64,000 nt of DNA from Marsupella aquatica (taxonomy: Eukaryota; Marchantiophyta): assembly GCA_973895155.1 (NCBI GenBank), contig OZ316891.1, forward strand, positions 21,328,001 to 21,392,000. The letters run 5' to 3'. Both the position numbers and the translations under genes were made by a program. Positions 25,559 through 35,675 of the stretch are shown here, piece after piece; the stretch's first letter is position 1, and every line of letters starts with the position of its first letter. The notes below the pieces were generated by a model. That model had not been told where the DNA came from, made no database searches, and saw only the letters and a program-made list of their open reading frames with translations.

Positions 25559-26480
25559 CACTTAACATTAGTGAAAGAGGGGGAGGCACGTAGTGCAGGA
25601 GGGCAAGAGCAACAAGAGGAGATCTGAATATTTTAACATGAGTAAAAAAGGGGGAGGCAGGTAGTGCAGGAGAGCAAGAGCAACAAGAAGACAATATTTT
25701 AATATTAGTGAAAGTAATATTAGTGAAAGAGGGGGAGGCAGGTAGTGCAAGAGGGCAAGAGCAACAACAAGAGAATATTTTAACATTAGTGAAAGAGTGG
25801 GAGGCAGGTAGTGCAAGAGAGCAAGAGCAACAAGAAGAACCAACTGGCACTGGTCAGTTGGCCAAGGGATGAGCCTAGAACCAAGAGGTCCCAGATTCAA
25901 TCTCCCCTCCACATGCAAGGGTTGTGGAGGGTGAGTGTGTGTGTGGGTGGGGTGTAGTGGGGCAAGTCCTGGTTTCACATCAGCCCCTGGCTAGTCCGCT
26001 TTGGGGTTCTGGTCCAACCCTCTCTCCCTCCTGGTAGTGTGTATGACCCCCCTTGTGGGCTACTCTACAGAGATGCATGCTCCGGAGTTGATAGTCTATT
26101 CTCTGTTGGATGGGTCAGCTTTCCATATTCAAGGCAAAAAAAGAGCAACAAGAAGAGATCTGAATATTTTAACATGAGTGAAAAAGAGGGAGGCAGGTAG
26201 TGCAGGAGAGCAAGAGCAACAAGAAGAGAATATTTTAACATTAGTGAAAGAAGGGGAGGCAGGTAGTGCAAGAGGGCAAGAGCAACAAGACGAGAATATT
26301 TTAACATTAGTGAAAGAGGGGGATCGAGGCAGGAAGAGCAAGAGGGCAAGAGCAACATGAGTGAAAGAGGGGGAGGCAGGTAGTGCAGGAGGGCAAGAGC
26401 AACAATAAGAGAATATTAACATGAGTGAAAGAGGGGGGAGGCAGGTAGTGCAGGAGGGCAACTAAGCAACAAGAAGAGAA
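25559..26480. repeat. Minisatellite, ~62-bp unit, split by a SINE
   Basis: Units read GAGGCAGGTAGTGCAGGAGG, then GCAAGAGCAACAAGAAGAGA, then ATATTTTAACATTAGTGAAAGAG. About four and a half copies lie at 25559-25838 and five at 26141-26480. The two blocks are one array interrupted by the SINE at 25839-26140: the last bases before the insertion are repeated directly after it. Confidence 0.9.
25839..26140 (+). mobile_element. tRNA-derived SINE, + orientation
   Basis: About 302 bp inserted in a minisatellite and flanked by the 16-bp duplication AAGAGCAACAAGAAGA (25823-25838 and 26141-26156). The 5' part has a pol III box B-like segment, AGGTCCCAGATTCAATCTCC, of the kind found in tRNA-related SINE heads. 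The 3' end is short and A-rich (CAAGGCAAAAA). A related copy in the other orientation lies at about 51630-51905; the two share the head, the (GT)n/GTGGGTGGG stretch and the body phrase CAGCCCCTGG. The target duplication could in part reflect the repetitive target. Confidence 0.78.
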
Positions 26481-27774
26481 TAAGAGCGGTGACGAGGTCT
26501 ACACTAGTACTACTACTGTAGACTACACTCCTATTATGTCATACAGAACTCGAGGACGGCCACGCCAAGCGAGGGAGGGAGGTGGTGCCAGGGTGGGCGT
26601 CGTCCGTCTCAACAGTCCCTGCAGATCCGATGGAGGTCTCCATCCGGGTCCGCCATAGATAGAGTCCTTCAATTTCTACATTCTTCTTCTCGCCTCGCGT
26701 CGCTTCTTCCCGAAATCTATGGGGCGAGAGAGCGAGAGAGCAAGAACGACAGACGGACCTGTGCTTACTCGATCTTGCTTTCACTCGCTCGCTTTCTCGG
26801 TGAATTATTAGACGAAGCGAGGCAGGGCTGCGATTTTATTCCATTCGATTGCTTTGCTTGCCTTTTGGCCTCCCCTACTTCCTCCAACCCTCAAAAGCGA
26901 GTGAAACAACTACACTCATCAGACAGCGCCACCTTTCTTCATTCCTTCTTCAGTGAGTCGGTCTACCTTCTCCGGCTCTCCGCAGTGATTGCTCTCGCCG
27001 CTAGATCGTTGTCCGAAAAAGCGGAGCGACAGAAGCAGGCAGGCAGGCAGGCAGGCAGGCAGGCGAGTGCAAATCGGGTGAAGCACGGTGCTGAAGGATC
27101 GGGACCTAATTTGAGAGCGGTAGCGCGGACTGCAGAAGGAAGGCAGGAAGGTGTCGTGGATTTGTGGAGTTTCGGATTTTGAATTGTGGTCGGCCTGTGA
27201 GCGGACGGGCGGTGGATGATTGCGGCAGGGACGGACATGGTGATCATCTGAATCGGTGGATTTTAAGGGATTGCGGATGGGTGAATGGATGGAAGAATGG
27301 TTGATGAATGTGTGACTGGATCGTAGTGAAAGGAGGTTGAGGCAGCGGCGAAGGGATCGTTATGTTGAGCTTGGCGTGTCGAGCTTCATCTTCGTTTGTA
27401 GACACGATGGCGAATGTATCTACTTTCGGCACTGTTGTGGTTGTCTAGCGGATCTGCCGCATTTTTTGTGGCGGGCTTGAACTCCGTAACGTATGCATGC
27501 TAGTTCCGTTCGGTTCCGTTTCGGCTGGTAGGGGATTTCGCCATTGCGTTTGGAGGACAGACAGATAGAGCGGTAGATAGAAGGATAAGTAGGTAGAAAG
27601 ACAGATAGGAAGGCAAGGAGGTTGTGCGAGATATCGGGGAGCAAGCTACCGGGGTAGCAACACGCGGGATATGAAAGCCATTGTTATTACTGTTGAATTC
27701 GCAAAGAAGATTGAACAGGGTGGACGGCTGGACTGGCAAGTGTATTATTATCTTGAACACGAACAAACTGCAAA
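26481..27774 (+). promoter_or_regulatory. Upstream region and probable leader of the DCN1-like gene
   Basis: Contains CT-rich sequence at 26760-26800 (TCACTCGCTCGCTTTCTCGG), an (AGGC)n microsatellite at about 27036-27063 and AGATAG/AGGTAG-rich sequence at 27555-27610. Open frames here are GC- or repeat-driven. The transcription start is not identifiable by eye. Confidence 0.35.
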
Positions 27775-30700
27775 ATGATGCGTAGGTCATCTTCAAGGAG
27801 AACAAACTCAGGGCCTCCGCCCCCTAATGCACCTACCGGTCTCCACTCTCTCTATACCTCATGTTCCGTTGTTTTGACTTCTCTCCACCCTAACTTATCT
27901 CGTCTATTCATTTCTCTTGCAAAATTTATGTAGGGCTTGAGGAAATTCGACTCGGTTCGGGGATCGGCCGTCCATCGTAGAGTATCTTGGAGAGTTGATA
28001 CAAATTTGGGATCGCCTGTACAATCTTGGCTTAGCCAAATGCAATGGATGTCTGTTTCTTGTCACGAATCGCATTTTGTGGTTCTAATGGTTAAGGCCTT
28101 GTATTTGTTGGGACGGATTCTCAACATAATCCAATGCCTCTTGGGGTAGTTACCCGGTAGTTGGATTGGCACACAGCCGGGGCCTATAAGATGGCGCCCT
28201 CTTGGGTGTGTGGTGGTGGGGAGACTCCCATTGTATGCGAATGGCGCAGTTGTGCATAGAATTCTGATCTTAAGTCAGGGAACTGAATTGTGACGACGTA
28301 GCGCACACAATCGTGCACCGAATTTTGGTTTTGAGTTGGCATTTGGTCCACTTTGTCGCTGTCGACGTGCTGACGGAACTTGTGCAGGTCCAGGAAACAA
28401 GGCTGCCGCCAAGGAACAGGAAAAAATTGACGCGATTTTTTCTCATTATGCCGACAAAAATGAAGAGCTATCGATAGGGTGAGTTTTGCTTGTTCTGTTT
28501 TCTTTGGAGGGGCAGTGAAATATATTCATATAGTTGATCCATTTCAGTGGAAGTTACTGTCCGTCATTTTACAGTATCCAGAAACCGCAGCCTATGAGTT
28601 ACTGCTCTTGGCGTCATCGATATGGATGTTTCAGGAATACCTTTCGTCTTGCAAACTTTCGCAGAAGCATCACATCGTCTCACATATTAGTAGTTCTCGA
28701 CAGCTAGTTCAAACCAAACGTCCCGGATACAGTACAGACATAGGGTTAGGCTTACCTCGTAAACTTATTATCCCCAGGCGACTGTGAATTGCAGGACTCT
28801 AGGTTATTGTTTTACTTCTGAGTTGTGATTTTATACGGCCAAGGACTGAACAGATTGCTTTTGATGTAATATTATACTGGGTTGAATTAGATCCGATGGA
28901 CTGTGCATTTGGGTTTTGGTATTGAAGTCTTGCCAATTGTAATTGAGGCAGGCCCGATGGCGTGGAAGCACTGTGTCGAGATTTGGGTGTGTCACCAACT
29001 GATGTCCAAGTTTTGCTAATGGCATGGTGAGCAGATGGTTCCTGGATCCTACTTAGTCAGTTCTGAGTTGCATGTGTCCTAACGACTTAGGACTCTACCC
29101 TAACCGGGAAAGTTATCTCGTGCCTCGACCATAATGTTGTTTTTTGGTGTTCTGTAGGAAGTTGCAGGCTTCAAGACAGGGATACTTCTCTTTGGTTTGA
29201 TTCCTCACTTGTTATCTGTTTAACTAGTATTAGGGTTTTCAGTGTGTCATGTCCCTTGTTGGTTTTTCCGTTCACTTTAGTTCTGTATGGGGAGCTGCTG
29301 ACTTGTAGTTGGCTAGGCGCGTACTATTTGTTGCCTTGCAAAGCCTTGTGAAAGTATACTCACGGATTACCCGTCGCCTTTGATTGACGGACTTTTTTGG
29401 TTCTCGTGCAGGAAGAATGGAGGAAAGGACTCAAGGCTATGCGAGTAGACAGTTTGGAAAGACTCAAGAAAGCGCTTCCTGGCCTGCAACTAGAGGTGTG
29501 ATTCACGGTTCGCGAGTAGACTCCTGGCCAAGAGGGGTTTTCTGAATTATTATTCTTAATTGGATGGAAGTTTGTATGGGAGAGCCTGATTAGCCAGAGA
29601 TAATCTCATTTCTTGCATTAATAATTCTCTCAGCTTGAATGGAGTTCACACAACTTTGTTTTTGTCCTTTCTTTTTTAAAAGGCAAGTGAAGCTTCATGA
29701 TGTTACTCCGCTAGGGCGATTTTCATATAGGTCTGGTAGATGAGACATGTCCAAAGGTTCTCTCACAGACTACTGTGTTGTTCCTCATGAAGTCGCACCT
29801 ATCTAGGTCTAAGTGTCTGTGGACAGGTGGCTGTATGGAAACTGCTGAAGAATTTAGTCGAGGTCGATATGAGTTTTGAAGCATAACAGATTAAGAAATG
29901 GAGTTGTTTTCTGTTTTAATTGTTGTTACAGGTGGCCAACCAGTATACATTTAAGGACTTCTACACGTTCTCCTTTCAATACTGCTTAACAGGTGATTTC
30001 CGTCTTTCATGGCTGAACGTATCAGCTCTCCTGTTCATAGAGGAGCATCACTGGTGGCAAATGATGGTTTTCCGGCGTCAGTTGTACCTTGTGACCGTGT
30101 TCCGAGCTTGCGTTTACATAAATTGACACTCAGAACGTTTCGTTTCCAAACTCTCTCATTCTAACAGTGGCCGTCATTGTTGCTTCTGGCTCTGCTTTTG
30201 TTTGCTGCAGAACCTCGACAGAAGACCCTCGACTTGGATACAGCATGTCAAATGCTAGAGCTGGTGTTGGGAACCCGACCACATCTGCCCCTTTTTGTAC
30301 AGTTTTTGCAAGTATGTTCTCCTTACCCTCGTTTGAAGTCCTCCAAGCCAACATCACGGTAAGTTTTTGGAGGATTAGAGTCGTAGCTGTAGTGTTACTG
30401 GATCTACTGAGAGAATTAGGAGAGTCTCAAGGCAAAGGGCCATCAGCATGGTAATAATGAAGGAGAGGAAGACTTCTTTCCATTCCGTGTGTCACCCTCT
30501 CCCAAGAATCATTTCAGTTTGGTAAACAGGAGCTAGAGTTAAGATTACAGTGGGTTGTACGTGTAGGGCTGTGGACATGCTAGTTGCTAGCCCAAACATT
30601 TTCATTCAAACCTGGGTTGGTTTTTCGTGTCGAGTTTGCAGGAGCAGACTGAATACAAAGCGATGAATCTTGACCAATGGACAGCATTTCTTCGGTTTTG

Positions 30701-30949
30701 TGATGAGGTACTTTAGAAGTCCTCATATTGATTGATGCAGCAGTCTCGTTGTATACTTGTTCTATGAATTTATTGCTGAAGGGTGCCTTCTTAGGGACTT
30801 GGTTTCAGAATGCTGGCTTTAATGAGAAAACTTTTGTGGGTGTAATGTAGGTGAAGCCTGATTTGAGCAACTATGATGATAGCCAAGCCTGGCCTTTGCT
30901 TTTGGATAACTTTGTGGAGTGGGCTCATAAGGCTTCCAGTAGTTCTTGA
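27775..30949 (+). CDS. DCN1-like: DCN1-like protein (cullin neddylation, potentiating-neddylation domain)
   Basis: Nine coding exons: 27775-27838, 28388-28478, 28952-29026, 29158-29194, 29412-29495, 29932-29992, 30211-30311, 30642-30707, 30851-30949. All have GT-AG borders and compatible phases, giving 225 residues. After a basic, Pro-rich N-terminus (~1-25), the protein is one PONY domain: EKIDAIFSHYAD, GPDGVEALCRDLGVSPTDVQVLLMAWKLQA, QGYFSLEEWRKGLKAM, LDLDTACQMLELVLG, MNLDQWTAFLRFCDEV and the terminal AWPLLLDNFVEWAHK. DCN1 proteins bind the cullin WHB domain and the acetylated N-terminus of the NEDD8 E2 and speed NEDD8 transfer to cullins. There is no N-terminal UBA domain, as in the short plant class. 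Confidence 0.93.
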
Positions 30950-32295
30950 CCAGTCTCAACTATCTGAGGGTGCAAAATCGTCTCTTTGTAGAACGGGTAC
31001 CCTCCGTTTCAAACAGACACAGAAGATTTCCAGAAGGGCACTGCCCTTAAGCATTAGTGGAATAGGCAATCGCTTATCATGGAACATTTGTGGGTAATTC
31101 CTCAAAGTGGTGGAGTCTGGAGAGCTTTTTCAACTTCTTTGTGGGCTCTTCTATCTGAGGTAGATGCCAACAACGCAGTTAGAATTGTCCAGAGTAGGTC
31201 GTTATTGGTAAATTATTGAATAGTGTGAAGTGCAGTGAAGCACCACTACTGGCAGGAGAAGCAGACACTAGGTGTTCGACCAAATCAACTGAGTTCTTCC
31301 ATCAGAAGTAGGTAGAATGAATAAACCTGCAACTGTCACAGATGAAGCCGATCATTTGCAAGGGACATATCTAAGGAGTTTCTTAGAACTAAGGTAACTG
31401 GTGAATTGATTTAGGTTGGTATTGTACATGTCTTTTGGCAGCCAATTCAAACAAATATCCAGGGTCCAGCAATACTGGCACCTGACTCGTCACTATCGTT
31501 GCTTTTTTCTGTTCTTTTTCTATCATGGAGTGAGATCTGCCAAATATGATATTTCAACTTTCATGTCTAGCTGTTCTTTCTCTTCGCTCTATCGGTAGTC
31601 ACATGCAGAACATTGTCGTCTCTTGCTTATTGTCGACCGCACTGTTGAGACTGATGTTTCGGCTTTGAAAAGATAGCAGAAACTGGATCAGAAATGATGA
31701 TCTGGATGGGCAGTTCGGATGTCGAATGACAAATTTTGGCTGTTGATAATCACTACTGGTTGTTCAGCGTGACCTAAAATCGCTTGCATGGTTTACCTAT
31801 TAGAGTCGAGAATCAACGTTTTCCGATTTCGATTTTCAAGAACTGGTCTGTTCAACTTCGAAGTCCAGTACGTGCAAAATCCACTGACTTGCGCTGACTA
31901 ACCAAAAGCTATAGCAGAACTTCATAAAATTATGTTTGAAGGGATCTTTCATCATCTTTGGGATATTTTGAGTAATTGGAGGTCGTCTTGAGACTGGTTT
32001 CTACTGATCATTGCGCAAATGTCAACCCACGCTAGCAAGACAAATCTTGAGACCCCGAGGCAAATTCAGTTTTGTAGCTCTGCACACGTATGCTTATCCT
32101 GAACGAGTTTATCGAGTTCATCTTGATGCAAGCTTAAGACCAGTTTTCTAATTACTTAACGGGAGTACACTGCCACATTCTCCTTTCTTTCATGAAACTC
32201 GGAACGTAATCCCGTTTTCTGGATTGAGAAACGCTACAATCTATTAGGATTTTTAAACTGTCAGCGTCTACCGTACGATCCTTCTCGGTGCTGGA
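30950..32295. other. 3' regions of the convergent DCN1-like and Em genes
   Basis: The two genes converge here. No additional gene is visible. The first few hundred bases probably hold the DCN1-like 3' UTR and the last part the Em 3' UTR. Confidence 0.45.
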
Positions 32296-33023
32296 TTACT
32301 TCGCCACCTCATTGCTAACAGCATCATCGCTTTTGACAGGATGACCTTTCTGCCCCAACTCATGGTATCCTTCGTGGGTAATCTGATTCTTCCGAGTTAT
32401 CCCGCCAGCCTTTCTTCCTGCAACCATTGCAAACTAGTCAGCTCCTTTTGAATATGGCTTGGACCCAACTTGTAGGAAAACACCTCGGGATAACACTTAA
32501 CACTCAAATTCCGCGTGGAGTTCCTTCATCAAGGCAGCAAACGCTCGTCCACTTCGCTTTTCACGTTGTCTCTAGAATGTCCATTTACAGTAATTACAAG
32601 AGTGAAAGGAAATTGGTCACAAGAATTTCAGCATATCTTTACATTCTCTATCCGCGAAGCCTCGTCCACTTCGCTTTTCGCGTTGTCGCTAGAATGTACA
32701 TAAACAGTAATCACAAGAGTGAACAGAACTTGTCACAAGAATTTCAGCACATCTATGCATTCTCTATCGGCGCTTCCGTATTATGTGTACCATGGACTTG
32801 GAACGTATATGGAGGCCTTAGTAGAAATTCTGCTCTCTCATCTTCACTCACCTGCAGCCAAACGTTGCTGTGCCTCGAAGGAAAGGCCTCCTGCTCCACC
32901 CTTCACCACTGTCTCACCGGAGGCTGCTTTCTTATCCAACTCATACTGATCCAGCTCTTGGTTCTCATCCACCTCTTTCTGATCTTGTAGTCTCGCCTGC
33001 GATCTCGTGGTTACCCGACTCAT
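32296..33023 (-). CDS. Em-like: Em-type LEA protein (LEA group 1, LEA_5 family)
   Basis: Two exons, 33023-32852 and 32417-32296, joined GCTGCAG|GTGAGT...GTTGCAG|GAAG in phase 1, give 97 residues. The core GETVVKGGAGGLSFEAQQ (residues ~36-53) followed by LAAGRKAGGITRK, the HEGYHELGQKGH segment and high Gly/Lys/Glu/Gln content are diagnostic of Em proteins, very hydrophilic protectants made in desiccating tissue under abscisic acid control. The N-terminus (basic, then Glu/Asp/Gln-rich) is longer than in seed plants, and the RSRGGQTRKEQLG-like part is diverged. Both exons are small and lie on the strand opposite to longer spurious open frames, so the gene is easy to miss. The intron has a tandem duplication. 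An ACGTGTC-type ABRE-like site occurs about 650 bp upstream (33674-33681), too distant to be sure of. Confidence 0.9.
32545..32780. repeat. ~120-bp tandem duplication inside the Em intron
   Basis: Both copies contain CGTCCACTTCGCTTTTC (near 32548 and 32668), an AACAGTAATCACAAGAGTGAA-like part and end in a GCATTCTCTATC phrase. They differ at about one base in ten. The splice sites lie outside the duplication. Confidence 0.9.
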
Positions 33024-33140
33024 TTTCTCGACCTGCGGAATATCGTAAGTAGTAAACTACCCCACTTAGTAAGTTTTTCTTTGCGACTAAACACCAAAAC
33101 TAACAGAGGATTTCTCGCGCACGAAACTCAGCCGTGACCC

Positions 33141-33252
33141 CAGATTATCCGTCGAGGCAAAAGAAATAATGAAGTCCAATCTCATTTTCGAGAACCCAGA
33201 TTATCCGTCGAGGCAAAAGAAATAATGAAGTCCAATCTCATTTTCGAGAACA
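33141..33252. repeat. 56-bp perfect tandem duplication upstream of the Em gene
   Basis: CAGATTATCCGTCGAGGCAA and the following 36 bases occur twice in direct succession (33141-33196, 33197-33252) with no difference visible, so the duplication is recent. It lies 118-230 bp upstream of the Em start codon, where promoter elements are expected. Confidence 0.92.
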
Positions 33253-33719
33253 TCTCCACAATTTATTCATCCGTAGTTTGCAATTCGCAACGTTTCACCA
33301 CGAAATTACGACAACAATAGAAAAACATACGGTACTGCTAGCGCAGAGCCACGCGATACACAACCGCGACATTTGTACCTGGAGATGCGATGAGAAGGTT
33401 GGTCGAGCTGCTTTGGTTGTACAAATCCAAACTACACACTGAGTGCAAATTTCACAGGAAAACGGAAACCGAAATCAATGTTTGAGATCGGTCGACTCCA
33501 ACCAGTGGGGGAACGTACTAATTGGCGACGGTGTTCATCAGAGCTCACATATCAGGAAGTGTTCGAGTGCAAACAACTCTTTGGAGTCTAGGTGGGGAAC
33601 ATGACTCGAGAAAGACCGTGATGTGGAGGATTATAACAAGTAGCAACCATAGGAAATGCCAGCAGAGCTGCTGACGTGTCGACATCAACTCGAAGACGGC
33701 CATCCCTAGGAGCTTGTTA

Positions 33720-34500
33720 AACTCCACAAGTGATGAGTCTATATATATATATATATAATATATATATTTGCCTTGAACTGAAATAAGTAAGAACAAGACG
33801 ATGGGGGTTTAGGGTCGATAAGTGTCTCTCCATTCGTAAAGACTTTCTTGACTTTTCTCTTTGTATATTTGAGTGCATTAATTCTCCAAAGCACACAAAT
33901 GATGTCCACTCTCTTACACAAAAGTTACAATGCCCGGTCTGGAAGACATAACTGCAATTCCCAGCTTTACAAGACCATGGGGGTCCTACAAGTGTCTCTC
34001 CATCCAAAGCGAGACCGGGTGAGGAGGCCTGGTCCGCTCTCCATCCAAAGCGAGGCCGGGTGAGGAGGCCGGGTGAGGGGAAGCCGGGGGAAGAGGGGAG
34101 GCCGGGTGAGGAGGGGAGGCCGGGGGAAGAGGGGAGGCCGGGTGAGGAGGGGAGGAGCCGGGTCCGGGTGAGAGGGTCTGGGAATGAAATCCTGGAAAAG
34201 TCCGGGCCGGATCTCGGGCCGGGGCTGGGCCCGGGACTGGGAGAGTCAAAAGGGGAGCAAGGCCGGGGGAAGGGGCCGGGGGGAAGGGGGAGAGAGAGGA
34301 ACTCGGGCCGGGAGGTCATGGCCGGACCGGGCCGGGACCTGGGGATCGAGACCGGGAGAGTCCGGGAGTTGACTTGCCGGTTGACGGCCTCAAAAGGGTC
34401 TATTTTCCGGGCAAGTCCAAACCGGGCAAAGCACAGATGATGTCCAATCCCTTACACAAAAGCCAAAAATGTGTCAGGTCTGGAAGAAATAACTGCAATT
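33720..34500. repeat. AT microsatellite and G-rich minisatellite between direct repeats
   Basis: (TA)n lies at about 33738-33768. From about 34010 to 34430 the + strand is strongly G-rich, made of CCGGGTGAGGAGGCCGGG and GAAGAGGGGAGGCC-like units that degrade into GGGCCGGG-rich sequence. The block is bounded by two related ~80-bp segments (about 33888-33955 and 34430-34500) that share ATGATGTCCA, CTTACACAAAAG and TCTGGAAGA..ATAACTGCAATTC. Long Pro/Gly/Arg-rich frames on both strands are repeat products. Confidence 0.85.
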
Positions 34501-34798
34501 CTCTGGAAGAGGCTGCTCCAATTGATTAGACCACCTCAAGTGGAGGTCTAAGTTTTTGACTGATAGGCATACACACATCAACTGCCATTTGTTCCAGTGT
34601 TTTAGACCACCTCAAGAGGAGATCTAAGTTTGACAAAAAGGCCTGCACACACCAGCAGAAAAAGGGTCCCGCAGACACATGAATGGGGTTGGTAATAGTT
34701 TTGGTTGATTGTGCCCTGAAGTTCATGTAAAGTGAAGTGTGGCCTGTTCCCACATATGAATGGCTAGGATTGCATCTAATGCATAGTATTAAAGGAAC

Positions 34799-34802
34799 TG
34801 CT
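34799..34802. repeat. Left target-site duplication TGCT of the CACTA element
   Basis: TGCT directly precedes CACTAG and also directly follows the right end at 51541-51544. CACTA elements normally give 3-bp duplications, so four matching bases is one more than expected. Confidence 0.65.
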
Positions 34803-35149
34803 CACTAGTGGAAAATAGTGTACTTAATGACTAGAATGAGGACTGAAAAACGAGTCATATGTACCAATATATGACTAGAGCTTTTCTGTCATACCTGCCT
34901 CGTCTTTTAGGACAGTCAATTAAGACAAATGACTAAAACTCTCACCAGTCATTTATGGTAGTCCTAAATGACACAATATTTCTGAAATGACAGGTTGTCC
35001 TAAATGACTGAATGAACGGCCGTAAGTCATTTAGGTATGTCTTTAATGACACATATTTAAACAAATCATATTACAACATGTGGCAACTACGCACGGTTGT
35101 CATTATATGTCATTTCAGACATGTCATAAATGACACAATAATAAATTAT

Positions 35150-35392
35150 TTAAGATGTCATTTAGTGTGTCATTGAAGGTGTCGTACAGGGTGTCATTAA
35201 AAATGTCATACAAGGTGTCATACAAGGTGTCATTGAGGGTGTCATACAGGGTGTCATTGAGGATGTCATACATAGTGTCATACATGGTGTCATTGAGGGT
35301 GTCATTGAGGGTGTCATATATGGTGTCATTGAGGGTGTCATACATGGTGTCATTGAGGGTGTCATTGAGGGTGTCATACAGGGTGTTTTTAA
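35150..35392. repeat. 12-bp GTCAT subterminal array, left end of the CACTA element
   Basis: About 19-20 units of GTGTCATTGAGG and GTGTCATACAGG/ATG in direct orientation. The spacer alternates between two types. The flanking 34840-35150 has scattered GTCATTTA/ATGACT motifs in both orientations. In CACTA elements the second protein (TNPA in Spm) binds short subterminal repeats; GTCAT is the best candidate for that site here. Confidence 0.92.
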
Positions 35393-35675
35393 GTAATGTC
35401 ATTTGGGATGTATCTAAGAAGAGCTCATAGTTATATATTCAAAATCACATACAATGAATCCACTTAAAACCCTAAACAAAGACATCACTTTGCGCATCAT
35501 CATTGTATTCAGAAATTCACATTCCAACATTCACAAGCTCTAGTATAGAACAATTGAAAAAACATAAGTCTTTGTGATGAAGTGATAGAAAGTACACATT
35601 TTTCACTCGCATGAGTGAAACAATGGTAACCAAAATATTCAAAAATTCTCTGTTCTACATGATCAGAGAAAATGT

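Noticed and set aside
33717-34319. 200-codon Pro/Ser/Gly-rich minus-strand frame
   Set aside because: Translation of the G-rich minisatellite; no start context and repeat-derived composition.
35124-35430. Overlapping frames with 4-residue periodic peptides on both strands
   Set aside because: Produced by the 12-bp GTCAT array; three frames are open at once.
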